Positions 27,538 through 36,055 are shown, numbered from the stretch's first letter. The stretch is DNA of 64,000 bases from Xenophilus sp. L33 (GCF_009765735.1 NZ_LMUW01000007.1:1-64000); one strand, 5' to 3'. Notes: generated from the letters alone by a model not told the origin. Translations and numbers: made by a program.

Positions 27538-28731
27538 TCAGGCGCTGGTCACCTGGGCCTCCTTCGGATGGGCCAGGAAAAAGCGCAGCATCTCGGCGCT
27601 GGCGTCGGGCCCGGTTGGGTCGGTGAAGGAACCCTGGGCGCTGCCGCCCGCCCAGGCATGGCCCGCGCCGTGCAGCCGCCAGTGCTCGACCGCCGGCCGG
27701 CCGGGCGCGGCATCATGGATCCGGCGGGTGAAGGCCCGGCCCTGCGCCGAGCGGCCGTCGGTCGATCGGGGCGCTCCGCCGTCGCGGCCGGCCAGCGCGG
27801 CCTTCACCACCGCCTCGCCGTTGCGCGGACTCACCGTGCCGTCGGCATCGCCGTGGAAGACGATGGTCGGCAGGCCGGCCTCAGTCGCTGCGCTCGCCGT
27901 GGTCGCCGCGGCCGGTCCCTGCTGCATCGCCGACAGGGCCGACATCAGGTCGGCGGCCGCGCCGGTCGGCAGGCCGGAATGCACGCCGACCGCGGCGAAC
28001 AGATCCGGATAGGCCCGCCCGAGGATGTCGGCCATCGCCCCGCCAGCCGACAGACCGGCCACGTAGACGCGTTGCGGATCGACCCCCTGGCTGTCGACGA
28101 TCGACTGCGTCAGCGCCGCCAGGGTCGCCGGTTCGCCGCGGCCGCGCTGCTGGTGTTGCGGCTTGAACCAGTTCCAGCACCGGGACGAGTTGGCGTGCTG
28201 GGTCTGCGCCGGGTAGAGCACCAGGAAGCCGTGTTCGCGCGCCAGCTGGTTCATGCGCGTGCCGGCGGCGAAATCCGCCGGGTCCTGGGTGCATCCGTGC
28301 AGCATCAGCAGCAGCGGGCGCGGCTGGCCGGCGCCGGTGGTCGGCACGAAGAGCTTGTAGGCGATCTGGTGATGGCCGCGGGCGAACACGCCGTCGGTCC
28401 ATTGCTCGGAGGCGGCGCCCGGCGTGGCGCCGGCGCGCGGCGGCTGCGCAGGGGATGCAACATCCGGTTCGGGCATCTGCGGGGGCGATTGCGTCGGCGC
28501 CAGGTCGACGATTCGCTCGCTCGCCATGTCGGGCACCACGCGCGCCTGGACATCCAGCACCGCCTCGTCGTTGGCGGCCCGGGCCGCGGCCGGGCTGGCC
28601 GCCTCGGGCGTCTTGCGGGCGTCGAGCCCGGCCGCATTCAGTGCGAGCTGGATGGCGAGGGTCGCTTCCTGCAACTGGCCGGCCTGCGTCAAGCGGGCGC
28701 CGCGCATCAGGCGTTCGAACAAGGGATTCAT
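27538..28731 (-). CDS. PHB-depolymerase-family esterase (LpqC-like)
   Basis: 397 residues. Residues 1-110 are a low-complexity, phasin-like leader with no signal peptide; the hydrolase follows. LLLMLHGCTQDPADFAAGT is the family oxyanion segment, AGLSAGG holds the nucleophile (Ser228), FHGDADGTV the acid and GAGHAWAGG the base. Members include intracellular poly-3-hydroxybutyrate depolymerases and feruloyl esterases. It begins 30 bases downstream of the ribbon-helix-helix regulator on the same strand, so probably the same operon. Confidence 0.88.
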   Translation of the reverse strand: MNPLFERLMRGARLTQAGQLQEATLAIQLALNAAGLDARKTPEAASPAAARAANDEAVLDVQARVVPDMASERIVDLAPTQSPPQMPEPDVASPAQPPRAGATPGAASEQWTDGVFARGHHQIAYKLFVPTTGAGQPRPLLLMLHGCTQDPADFAAGTRMNQLAREHGFLVLYPAQTQHANSSRCWNWFKPQHQQRGRGEPATLAALTQSIVDSQGVDPQRVYVAGLSAGGAMADILGRAYPDLFAAVGVHSGLPTGAAADLMSALSAMQQGPAAATTASAATEAGLPTIVFHGDADGTVSPRNGEAVVKAALAGRDGGAPRSTDGRSAQGRAFTRRIHDAAPGRPAVEHWRLHGAGHAWAGGSAQGSFTDPTGPDASAEMLRFFLAHPKEAQVTSA

Positions 28732-28761
28732 CGTGGGCTTTCGAAAAAATGAAAGAGGTCT

Positions 28762-29187
28762 TCAGCGGATGCGATCGGCCAGCGCGGCCTTGACCGCCGG
28801 GCTCGCATGCAGCGCACCGAGCACGGTGAGCGAGCCGATGGTCTCGAGCGCCAGTTCGGGCGTGACGTCGGCGGAAATGCTGGCCAGGCCGACCACCCGG
28901 ATCTCCAGCTTCTCGCCGGCGCGGCGCACCGCTTCCAGTTCGGCGGCCCCGAACTGCTGCAGCCCCAGCACCAGCATCTTGCGGGCGACCACCTGTTTGA
29001 GGGTGTCGCCGTGGGTGGCGATCTGGTTGCGGATCGCGGTGCGGATGAAGTCGGTGCGGTTGGAATAGAAGCCTTCGGCGACCAGCAGGTCGACATGGCC
29101 GAGGTCCACGTAGCCGAGATTGATGGTGATCTTCTCAGCTTCGGGCAGCTTGGTGCGCAAGGCGGGCGGGGGATGGGTACTTTGCAT
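28762..29187 (-). CDS. CopG/ribbon-helix-helix transcriptional regulator
   Basis: 141 residues. KITINLGYVDLGHVDLLVAEG gives the beta-strand and first helix, and YSNRTDFIRTAIRNQI the second helix of a ribbon-helix-helix fold (residues about 19-60). The remaining 80 residues are an unassigned helical/ligand part (VARKMLVLGLQQFGAAELEAV). Four CCATCC/GGATGG half-sites immediately upstream (29192-29229) suggest autoregulation and control of the divergent rhodanese gene. The esterase gene follows 30 bases downstream. Confidence 0.87.
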   Translation of the reverse strand: MQSTHPPPALRTKLPEAEKITINLGYVDLGHVDLLVAEGFYSNRTDFIRTAIRNQIATHGDTLKQVVARKMLVLGLQQFGAAELEAVRRAGEKLEIRVVGLASISADVTPELALETIGSLTVLGALHASPAVKAALADRIR

Positions 29188-29191
29188 GTCG

Positions 29192-29229
29192 CCATCCTAC
29201 TACCATCCTTGGGGATGGTTATCGGATGG
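29192..29229. promoter_or_regulatory. symmetric four-half-site operator, probably for the adjacent RHH regulator
   Basis: CCATCC occurs at 29192-29197 and 29203-29208, and GGATGG at 29213-29218 and 29224-29229. The spacing is 11, 10 and 11 bases, and the array is exactly symmetric about 29210.5. The inner pair forms the inverted repeat ACCATCC-TTGG-GGATGGT (29202-29219). Helically phased half-sites like these suit cooperative binding of RHH dimers. A further GGATGG sits at 29171-29176 in the regulator's own first codons. Confidence 0.6.
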
Positions 29230-29315
29230 TCATTCGGTCGGCGATAGCCTCGGGCGCGAGAGAGCCTTCGCAATCCGTCAACATGCGGCCAGTGCCCCAA
29301 CCCAAGGATCCCACC

Positions 29316-29762
29316 ATGACCAGCTCCCCGAACCCCTCGGCGCCCCAGGACCGCTTTGGCATCTTCCCCGCGGCCGGCTACGGCGGCGACGTCACGCCAG
29401 AGCAGGCGGCCCGCTGGGTTGAGGCGGGCGAGGCGGTGCTGGTAGACGTGCGCAGCGATGCCGAGCGCGAATGGGTCGGCTTCGTCCCCGGCGCGGTGCC
29501 GGTCGCCTGGAAGCAATGGCCGGGCATGGCGCCCAATCCAGACTTCGACACCGCGCTGCGTGCCGCGGTGCCGGCCGGACGGAAGGCGGTGCTGCTCTGC
29601 CGCAGCGGGGTACGCTCGGTATCGGCCGCCAGGCGGGCGACCGAGCTGGGCCTGGAGGCCTACAACATCCTCGAAGGCTTCGAGGGCGACGCCGATGCCC
29701 AAGGGCATCGCGGCAAGAAGGGCGGCTGGCGCTTGCGCGGCCTGCCCTGGCAGCAGCGCTGA
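29316..29762 (+). CDS. rhodanese-domain protein
   Basis: 148 residues. The single rhodanese fold has [18 protein letters not shown] at the N-terminal side and the active loop [13 protein letters not shown], whose Cys would carry the persulfide. Such proteins transfer sulfane sulfur to thiols or cyanide. The start at 29316 has AAGGA 8 bases before it; an upstream in-frame start at 29226 lies inside the operator and would add an unconserved leader. It is divergent from the RHH regulator and may share its operator. coaX follows 64 bases later. Confidence 0.9.
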   Translation: MTSSPNPSAPQDRFGIFPAAGYGGDVTPEQAARWVEAGEAVLVDVRSDAEREWVGFVPGAVPVAWKQWPGMAPNPDFDTALRAAVPAGRKAVLLCRSGVRSVSAARRATELGLEAYNILEGFEGDADAQGHRGKKGGWRLRGLPWQQR

Positions 29763-29791
29763 CCGGCGAACCTTCGCAGTGCCGACCCGCA

Positions 29792-29819
29792 TTGCAAGTG
29801 CGGGAAGCGACGCAATAAT
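29792..29819 (+). promoter_or_regulatory. candidate sigma-70 promoter of coaX
   Basis: TTGCAA (29792-29797), 16-base spacer, AATAAT (29814-29819). Initiation about seven bases later would fall at or just before ATG 29827, giving a leaderless mRNA; the alternative ATG 29818 overlaps the -10. Confidence 0.45.
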
Positions 29820-29826
29820 GCCGCGC

Positions 29827-30609
29827 ATGGCATTCCTCTCGATCGACATCGGCAACACCCGTCTCAAGTGGTCGGTCTACGAGGCGGCACGTCCCGGCGC
29901 CGCGGTGATCGCGCACGGCGCCGAATTCCTGGAGCACATCGAACGGCTGGCCGACGGTCCCTGGGCCGCGCTGGCGCCGCCGCGCTCGATGCTCGGCTGC
30001 GTGGTGGCGGGCGACGCTGTGCGCCGCCGGGCCGAGGACCAGATCGAGGAACGCTTCGACTGCTCGGCGCGCTGGGTGGTGTCGAGCGTCGCCGAGGCCG
30101 GCCTCACCAATGGCTACGACCATCCGACCCGGCTCGGCGCCGACCGCTGGGTGGCGATGATCGGCGCGCGCCATCGCATGCTGTCGCAGGGCCCGGCGCG
30201 GCCGATGGTGGTGGTGATGATCGGCACCGCGGTGACGGTCGACGCGGTCGACGCCAGCGGCCGCTTCCTCGGCGGCCTGATCCTGCCGGGCCACGGCATC
30301 ATGCTGCGGGCGCTGGAGACCGGCACCGCCGGCCTGCACGTGCCGACCGGCGAGGTCCGCGAATTCCCGACCAACACCAGCGACGCGCTTACCAGCGGCG
30401 GCACTTACGCGATCGCCGGTGCGGTCGAGCGCATGGTGCAGCACGTGCGCCACCATTGCCAGCAGGAGCCGGCCTGCTATATGACCGGTGGAGCCGGCTG
30501 GAAGATGGCGCCCAGCATGAACGGCGAATTCGAACTGGTCGACAGTTTGATCATGGACGGGCTGCTAGTGATCGCGCACGAAAGAGCTAAGGAGTCACTT
30601 ATCAATTGA
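29827..30609 (+). CDS. coaX: type III pantothenate kinase (CoaX)
   Basis: 260 residues. Nucleotide and substrate motifs of the ASKHA type III kinase are present: DIGNTRLKW (phosphate loop), [40 protein letters not shown] and [14 protein letters not shown]. It phosphorylates pantothenate, the first step of CoA synthesis, without feedback inhibition by CoA. I prefer ATG 29827, which yields the usual [12 protein letters not shown] opening; ATG 29818 is in frame. The stop is followed at once by an AT-richer accessory segment with an IS remnant. Confidence 0.95.
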   Translation: MAFLSIDIGNTRLKWSVYEAARPGAAVIAHGAEFLEHIERLADGPWAALAPPRSMLGCVVAGDAVRRRAEDQIEERFDCSARWVVSSVAEAGLTNGYDHPTRLGADRWVAMIGARHRMLSQGPARPMVVVMIGTAVTVDAVDASGRFLGGLILPGHGIMLRALETGTAGLHVPTGEVREFPTNTSDALTSGGTYAIAGAVERMVQHVRHHCQQEPACYMTGGAGWKMAPSMNGEFELVDSLIMDGLLVIAHERAKESLIN

Positions 30610-30631
30610 TCGATCTCGGCACGGCGTAGGC

Positions 30632-31147
30632 ATGCACGAGTGGACCAGATTTCGGGGGCTGACCGATATGAGCCAACGCAGTTTTGCCAGCGCCGAGTAT
30701 GCATTGAAGAACAAGAGCACCCGGCGCGAGAAGTTCTTGGCCGACATGGAGCGCGTCGTGCCGTGGGCGCGCCTGATTAGAGTGATCGAGCCGCTGTGCC
30801 CCACGAGCGGGCGCGTCGGGCGCCAGCCGATCTGCGTTCCCAGGATGCTGCGCATGTACTGCCCGCAGCAGTGGTACGGGCTGGCCGACGAGGCGGTGGA
30901 AGACGCGCTGTACGACAGTCAAACGCTTCGCGACTTCGTCGGCATCGATTTGTTGCGTGAGTCGGTGCCCGACGCCACGACGCGGCTAAAGTTCAGGCGC
31001 CTGCTGCTGGACAACGACTTGACCAAGGCGCTGTTCGAGGAGATCAACGCTCATCTCGCCGAGCAAGGGCTTTTGATGCGCGCGGGCACCATCGTGGACG
31101 CGACCCGAAGCGGCCACTTCAAGCTGCGGCAGTTTTGCGCTATGTGA
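30632..31147 (+). pseudogene. truncated IS5-family transposase
   Basis: The frame gives 171 residues; the likely true start is ATG 30668 (MSQRSFASAEYALKNK). The N-terminal domain of IS5/IS1031-type transposases is clear: STRREKFLADMERVVPW, then ALYDSQTLRDFVGIDLL, RESVPDATTRLKFRRLL and LLMRAGTIVDATRSG. Intact family members exceed 300 residues. After GTIVDAT the similarity ends and the frame stops 13 residues later, so the catalytic DDE core is missing. No terminal inverted repeats could be assigned. It marks the left edge of the island. Confidence 0.85.
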
Positions 31148-31371
31148 TTTTTGTACCAAAAGCCAGATCAAAGGTGTCGAAGCTTCGCTTCGCTAGATCG
31201 ATCGAATTATTTGTCAGATCTCTATTCGGATTGGAGCCATAGGCATTTTCGCCGCGACGAGATGCTACTTCGAAGTTGGTTGGCTGAAAAGGGGGGTGTT
31301 TTTGGTGGCTTCAATGCAATATAAAAACTAATAGTGCATGAGGCAAAGAAGACCCTAAGACGGGTAAGCTA
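31148..31371. other. gene-free AT-rich segment in the island
   Basis: About 224 bases with no supportable gene. It contains the short palindrome CGAAGCTTCG (near 31178) and several A/T runs. It probably represents degraded mobile DNA between the transposase remnant and the 3' end of the MobV-like gene. Confidence 0.45.
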
Positions 31372-32121
31372 CTAGAACCGCATTGTTTCGCGCTGAGTTT
31401 TTTCCGCGCGATCATATATTTCGTTCCACTTCTCTTGCTCACGCTCATCGATCTTGGATTGCAGGCCGATTAAATCTTGGCGTACTTGGCGATCCTTAAT
31501 ACGCCATGTGGGGCGAAGGTCGGTTTTTCGCGTCAAACCAAATTCTTTGCCAACTCTCGCGTGGTAGCGATCAAGCCAGTCAGCCAAGCCGCGTTTGTGG
31601 GCTGCGATGCGCTCCGGCCCTGTCCCCTGCCTCTTATTGTCAATTAGCTCGGCCTTGAGGCCAGGATGCAGGCGTTGGGCGTCTCCGACGACAAAAAAAT
31701 GGATATGCGGAAATTCTTCATCGCCGTGGACCATGAGACCTTGCAGATTGTCTGAGAATTCATTTCGCACCCATTGCGAGCTCAACAAAAACCACCTCTG
31801 AAACTGGGCCATAGCTTCAGGGGTGCTCCTGACAATTGTCACGGGCACAGGCCACGATAGAACGCCAGCAGTAAGACAGCGATGATCTTTGCGCCTCGCC
31901 CTCGGATAAGAGCTTCCGTCTGAGCGAATAACATCCACGAACTGGCCCATATGTTCGGCAATTGCTGCCTCAATGGACTGTCTCGATGTGTCCAGTACCC
32001 AAAATGGCTTTATCGGGTGTTCGACGTGCGGGCAGGCTCCTGTTACTCTGCAAGCCTCGTCCAGGATCCCGCGGACTTTGACGGCGCTGTACGCATGGAC
32101 ACGAGCGAAGATGTTCATCAT
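31372..32121 (-). CDS. MobV (Mob/Pre)-like HUH relaxase-family protein
   Basis: 249 residues. The diagnostic MobV motif H-x-D-E-x2-P-H-x-H is exact: His132-Gly-Asp-Glu135-Glu-Phe-Pro138-His139-Ile-His141, followed by hydrophobic FFVVGD. The N-terminus (MMNIFARVHAYSAVKVRGI) matches the position of the family's opening strand and helix. MobV enzymes nick plasmid DNA at oriT through a metal held by such histidines, but they are usually longer than 400 residues; this one stops after a charged coiled tail. The start overlaps the upstream gene's stop in ATGA (32118-32121), so the two proteins are probably made together. GC is lower than the chromosome. Confidence 0.72.
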   Translation of the reverse strand: MMNIFARVHAYSAVKVRGILDEACRVTGACPHVEHPIKPFWVLDTSRQSIEAAIAEHMGQFVDVIRSDGSSYPRARRKDHRCLTAGVLSWPVPVTIVRSTPEAMAQFQRWFLLSSQWVRNEFSDNLQGLMVHGDEEFPHIHFFVVGDAQRLHPGLKAELIDNKRQGTGPERIAAHKRGLADWLDRYHARVGKEFGLTRKTDLRPTWRIKDRQVRQDLIGLQSKIDEREQEKWNEIYDRAEKTQRETMRF

Positions 32122-33275
32122 GGCTCTTCTGCCTGAGCTACGCTTATGAACCGGATATAGCACAGGTGCTGTCTAGGAAAACCCGCCGCGGCTATCGAGG
32201 TGACGCTGACTGAACGCGCGGCAGTCGGTGAGTCTCCCGATGTAAAGCCCGCTGTAGATGAAAGCCTGGCGTTGCCGCAGGCCATGCGCCGAAGGCGCCC
32301 TCCGAATTTTAGAACACCGACCCCAACCCGAATTTCGCGGGGCAGAAAAGCTAGTACAAAATGTGGCATATCAGGAGTGCTTGAGTTTGCAGACACGAAT
32401 GTGAAAAGCGCGGAGTTGTTGACGACAAACAATGCCGGGTCTGAAGGGTCGAGCGCGCCTACAAAGAAGACCCAAGCGTGTCGCCATTTGTTTCCGACTA
32501 CTGATTCGTGGGCGATTTTTATTTGGCGTGCTAGCAGCTCTCTTCTTGATTCGCTCCAGTTGGACCAGCAAATGCGCAGTCGATAGCGCAGTACAGAATT
32601 CTCGTTGGTCTGTAGCCGGATGCCGCCCTGGATCGCCCATTCTTCAACATCTGCACTTTGGCGAGTCGGCGGGCTCCAGTGCAGGCAGCTATACCAGAGG
32701 GCAAAATTGTAATGATTCGTGCTGGTCTTATCAAAGCCGAGATGCCGAAATACGGTGCTGTACGTCTTGCCACTGCATCTTGGAATGGCCAATGGCAATC
32801 TGTCCCGATCGTGTGGAAACTCAACGAAAGTTCTGCAAATCGGTTGAATTGTGCTCGCTTCATATCCTTCGTAGTCGAAGCGTGCCGCCGCGTTGAAATT
32901 CGCCTCAGCGAGAGCTGCATTGGACCGAGCGCTTCGATTGTCCGACACCTGACATGCCGTCGATATGCGAATTTTTAATCGACTCGGATAAGGGACGGGG
33001 ACCCCGCCGGACAGCAAGGATGATTCAAGGCGTGCGCTCGTGCGCACCGCACTCTGCGTGGAAGGTGTTCCCATGGGGCATCCTTCAAGGTGAGTCACGC
33101 CATCGACTAGAAAAAAATACGGTGCGCGCCTGTTCGCAGGTGGCGCGTAAGAAACTGGTCGAACGTCCACATCGCAGTAGGCGCACGCATAGCCTTCACG
33201 ATCAATGTCGCTAAAGCCGTTAAGCGCCTTAGCCTCGACGATTTCGCCGGTCGCCCGACACCTTGCCTTGTCCAT
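32118..33275 (-). CDS. hypothetical protein with an N-terminal CoiA-like zinc-finger
   Basis: 385 residues from ATG 33275, which has GAGG six bases upstream. Residues 18-67 look like the zinc-ribbon of CoiA-like proteins: Cys31-x2-Cys34 (EGYACAYCDV) and His62-x3-Cys66 (VTHLEGC), separated by a strand region. The rest has no domain I recognise; it includes FVEFPHDRDRLPLAIPRCSGK and a Trp-rich stretch at 195-270. It is translationally coupled to the MobV-like gene through a 4-base overlap. Base composition and codon use are unlike the flanking genes. It could bind nucleic acid; this is inference. Confidence 0.72.
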   Translation of the reverse strand: MDKARCRATGEIVEAKALNGFSDIDREGYACAYCDVDVRPVSYAPPANRRAPYFFLVDGVTHLEGCPMGTPSTQSAVRTSARLESSLLSGGVPVPYPSRLKIRISTACQVSDNRSARSNAALAEANFNAAARFDYEGYEASTIQPICRTFVEFPHDRDRLPLAIPRCSGKTYSTVFRHLGFDKTSTNHYNFALWYSCLHWSPPTRQSADVEEWAIQGGIRLQTNENSVLRYRLRICWSNWSESRRELLARQIKIAHESVVGNKWRHAWVFFVGALDPSDPALFVVNNSALFTFVSANSSTPDMPHFVLAFLPREIRVGVGVLKFGGRLRRMACGNARLSSTAGFTSGDSPTAARSVSVTSIAAAGFPRQHLCYIRFISVAQAEEP

Positions 33276-33500
33276 TTGAGACCTCGGTTTGTAGCCTTGA
33301 ATTGGCGCAATCCAAATCCAAGGCAGCCGAAGTGAACCACAAGTCTGGTAGATTTCGACATTTTGGGCGAGTTTTTTGGCGGCAAGATTGCAGGAGGTAC
33401 GCTGGCGAGCCAAGCGCCGGAGGCGTGGCCGCCTCTACCTGTGGAAGGCGCTGCAAGATTGCCAGCCGCCATTTCAAATCGAGGCGACGGCGTGTCACCT
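33276..33500. other. intergenic segment at the right edge of the island
   Basis: About 225 bases without a supportable gene, between the start of the zinc-finger gene and the stop of the DUF445 gene. It should contain the promoter of the two-gene module, but no clear -35/-10 pair was found. Confidence 0.4.
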
Positions 33501-34718
33501 TCAAAGGAGGTTGGTGGCCGCGTGGATGCCCAGCCCGACCAGACCGCCCACTAGCGTGCCGTTGACCCGGATGAACTGCAGGTCGCGGCCGATGTGCGAT
33601 TCCAGCTCGGCGGTCATCTCGTCGGTGTTCCAGGTCTCCACCCGCTCGACGATGTAGCGCCGGATGTCCTCCCGGTAGCGGTCGATCGCGCGCGGCGCGG
33701 CCTCGACGATCTGCTCGTTGATCCAGCGCCGCATCGGCTCGTCGGCCGCCAGCCGCTCGCCGAGCGCGCCGGCCATCCCCACCAGCCGTTGGCGGATCGA
33801 GGAATCGGTGCGCCCGAGGTCGTCGAGCAGCCAGTCCAGCAGCTCGCTCCAGAGGCCGTGCAGGTAGTCGCCCAGCGCCGGATGTGCCTGCAGGTCGGCG
33901 CGGATCGCCTCGCCGCGGCGCTGGAATTCGGGGTCGGTGCGCAGCCGTTGCACGAAGTCGCTGCGAAAGGCGTCGAAGCGCAGGCGCAGCGGATGCGCCG
34001 GGTCTGCCGCCATCTCGGCGATGGTGCGCACCACCGCGGCCACCACCCTGCGCGACGCCGCGCGGGCCGCCACCTGGTCCAGGCCGATGTAGCGCAGCGC
34101 CTTCACCTCGCGCGCGATCGCCTCGGTGATGCGGGCCTGCGTCTCCTCGCCCTCGACCACCGACACCAGCTGCAGCAGCAGCTCGTCGACCAGGGCCTGG
34201 TGCCGGCCGTCGGCGGTCAGCGCGTCGAGCGCCTGCGCCGCCAGCCGCGAAAGGTCGACCTGCGCCAGCCCGGCGGCGGCCATGCGCCCGAGGAATTCGC
34301 GCACCCGTGCATCGTCGAAGGCCGAGAGGCCGTAGCGAACCGCCGCGACCAGGTGCCCGCCCAGCTGCTCGGCGCGCTCCGGCCGCGACAGCCAGCCCGC
34401 CAGCCGCGCCGCCGGATCGAACTGCGCCAGCTTGGCCAGCACCTGCGGCGTGCTCAGGAAGTTGTTGCAGAAGAAGCCGGCCAGCTTGGCGCCGATGCGG
34501 TCCTTGTTGGCCGGGATGATCGCGGTGTGCGGGATCGGCAGGCCGAGCGGATGGCTGAACAGCGCCGTCACCGCGAACCAGTCCGCGATGCCGCCGACCA
34601 TCGCCGCCTCGGCGAAGGCCGCCACGTAGCCCCAGGCCGGATGCCGTGATTGCAGCGCGGTCGCGAGCGCGTAGAGCAGCGCGGCGGCGCACAGGAGGCC
34701 GAGCGCCACCCGCTTCAT
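33501..34718 (-). CDS. DUF445-family membrane protein (YjiN-like)
   Basis: 405 residues. An N-terminal membrane segment (VALGLLCAAALLYALATAL) is followed by the family stretch FAEAAMVGGIADWFAVTALF and HTAIIPANKDRIGAKLAGF. A second membrane helix ends the chain (NGTLVGGLVGLGIHAATNLL). The middle is long amphipathic helix. DUF445 proteins are inner-membrane anchored; their function is not established. It follows argE by 7 bases on the same strand, so they are probably co-transcribed. Confidence 0.9.
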   Translation of the reverse strand: MKRVALGLLCAAALLYALATALQSRHPAWGYVAAFAEAAMVGGIADWFAVTALFSHPLGLPIPHTAIIPANKDRIGAKLAGFFCNNFLSTPQVLAKLAQFDPAARLAGWLSRPERAEQLGGHLVAAVRYGLSAFDDARVREFLGRMAAAGLAQVDLSRLAAQALDALTADGRHQALVDELLLQLVSVVEGEETQARITEAIAREVKALRYIGLDQVAARAASRRVVAAVVRTIAEMAADPAHPLRLRFDAFRSDFVQRLRTDPEFQRRGEAIRADLQAHPALGDYLHGLWSELLDWLLDDLGRTDSSIRQRLVGMAGALGERLAADEPMRRWINEQIVEAAPRAIDRYREDIRRYIVERVETWNTDEMTAELESHIGRDLQFIRVNGTLVGGLVGLGIHAATNLL

Positions 34719-34725
34719 CGTGCGC

Positions 34726-35934
34726 TCAGCGGATTTCCCTCACCGCCGCCAGCTCGCGCAGGAACTGCTCGCAGCGCGCCAGCTGCTTCAGGGTGACGTA
34801 TTCGTCCGGCTGGTGCGCCTGGGTGATGCTGCCCGGCCCGCAGACCACGGTCGGGATGCCCGCGCCCTTGAAGAGGCCGGCCTCGGTGCCGAAGGCCACC
34901 AGCGTGGTGCGCGGCTCCTTGGCCAGGCGCAGCGCCAGCCGGGTGATCGGCTCGTCGGCGCTGCTCTGGAAGGCCGGCACCTCGCAGATCGTCTCGAAGC
35001 TGAAGCCGGCCTCGGGCGCGACCTTCTTCATCGCCACCTCGGTGCGGCCGGCGAAGGCGGTGACTTCCTTTTGCATCTTCGCCACGTCGGCGGTCGGCAG
35101 GTTGCGGAATTCGTAGCGGAACTCGGCGTCGCGCGGCACCACGTTGTCGGCGATGCCGCCGTGGAACTGGCCCACGCTGGCGGTGCTGAAAGGCACGTCG
35201 AAGCCGGGATAGCGGGTCTCGTCGCGCTCGAAGCCCTCGGCCATGTCGCGCAGCTTGCCGACCACCCGCGCGCCCATCTCGATCGCGTTGACCGACTGCG
35301 GCGTCAGCGACGAATGGGCTTCCTTGCCGCGCACGCAGCACTTGTAGCGGTAGACGCCCTTGTGCGCGATGGCCGGCACCATCAGGGTCGGCTCGCCGAT
35401 GATGCAGGCCAGCGGCCGCACGCCCTGTTCCTTCATGTCGGCGATCAGCTCGCGCACGCCGAAGCAGCCGACCTCCTCGTCGTAGCTGAAGGCGAAGTGC
35501 ACCGCGTAGGGCGAGTCGCTCTCGATGAAGCTCTCGGCATTGGCCAGCGCGATCGCGATGAAGCTCTTCATGTCGGCGGCGCCGCGGCCGTACAGGCGCG
35601 GCTCGGTGCGCACCTCGTCGGCGTCGGCGCGGTCGCCGGGCCAGTCCTGCACGATGGCCGACAGCGGGTCGACGCTCCAGTCCTGGCCGTCCCAGGGCAC
35701 GGTGTCGGTGTGGCCGGAGACGATCACGCCCGACTTCTGGCCGCTGCCCAGCGTGGCGAACAGGTTGGCCTTGGTCTTGTCGGCGTTGTAGGTCAGCCGG
35801 CTCTTGATGCCCAGGTGCGCCAGGTGGTCGCGGGCGAAGGTGATCAGCTCCAGGTTGCTGTTGGCGCTGACGGTGTTCATGCGCACCAGCGTCTGCGCGA
35901 GTTCGAGGCTGCGAAGGGAAAGCTGATGTGACAT
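34726..35934 (-). CDS. argE: acetylornithine deacetylase (M20 family)
   Basis: 402 residues from ATG 35934; an ATG 9 bases upstream is equally possible. Metal and catalytic residues are in VSGHTDTVPWDG (His and the catalytic Asp), GRGAADMKSFIA (bridging Asp), FSYDEEVGCFGVREL (catalytic Glu-Glu) and GPGSITQAHQPDEYV (C-terminal His). The dimerisation domain lies between. ArgE removes acetate from N-acetylornithine in arginine biosynthesis; this family branch is shared with DapE, so the name is probable. It is divergent from a second M20 enzyme across 121 bases. Confidence 0.9.
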   Translation of the reverse strand: MSHQLSLRSLELAQTLVRMNTVSANSNLELITFARDHLAHLGIKSRLTYNADKTKANLFATLGSGQKSGVIVSGHTDTVPWDGQDWSVDPLSAIVQDWPGDRADADEVRTEPRLYGRGAADMKSFIAIALANAESFIESDSPYAVHFAFSYDEEVGCFGVRELIADMKEQGVRPLACIIGEPTLMVPAIAHKGVYRYKCCVRGKEAHSSLTPQSVNAIEMGARVVGKLRDMAEGFERDETRYPGFDVPFSTASVGQFHGGIADNVVPRDAEFRYEFRNLPTADVAKMQKEVTAFAGRTEVAMKKVAPEAGFSFETICEVPAFQSSADEPITRLALRLAKEPRTTLVAFGTEAGLFKGAGIPTVVCGPGSITQAHQPDEYVTLKQLARCEQFLRELAAVREIR

Positions 35935-35959
35935 GCGGGCCATTGTCGGGGAAGTCTCG

Positions 35960-36024
35960 GCAAAGCCGGGTAGGCCCGCGCCGCCGTTCTGCGCCACCGC
36001 GGGGCCGTCGGGCCCGGGCTTTGC
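35960..36024. promoter_or_regulatory. inverted GCAAAGCC/GGCTTTGC pair in the argE/amidohydrolase divergent region
   Basis: GCAAAGCC at 35960-35967 and its reverse complement GGCTTTGC at 36017-36024, with a third GGCAAAG at 36035-36041. It could be a regulatory site for the two divergent M20 genes or form a hairpin; the wide spacing makes either tentative. Confidence 0.25.
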
Positions 36025-36055
36025 GGCCTTTCCGGGCAAAGTCTAGACTCCGGTC

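Larger units (their letters stand above)
30610..33500. mobile_element. small AT-richer accessory island between coaX and a DUF445 gene
   Basis: The segment between the coaX stop and the DUF445 stop is visibly poorer in G and C than both flanks. It contains an IS5-type transposase remnant, about 220 bases without a gene (31148-31371), a MobV-like gene and its zinc-finger partner, and another 225 gene-free bases (33276-33500). Mobility is inferred from composition and content; no direct repeats or attachment site were found. Confidence 0.5.

Noticed and set aside
31178-31187. CGAAGCTTCG palindrome as an IS terminal repeat
   Set aside because: No partner copy was found at the other side of the transposase remnant and it is short enough to occur by chance.
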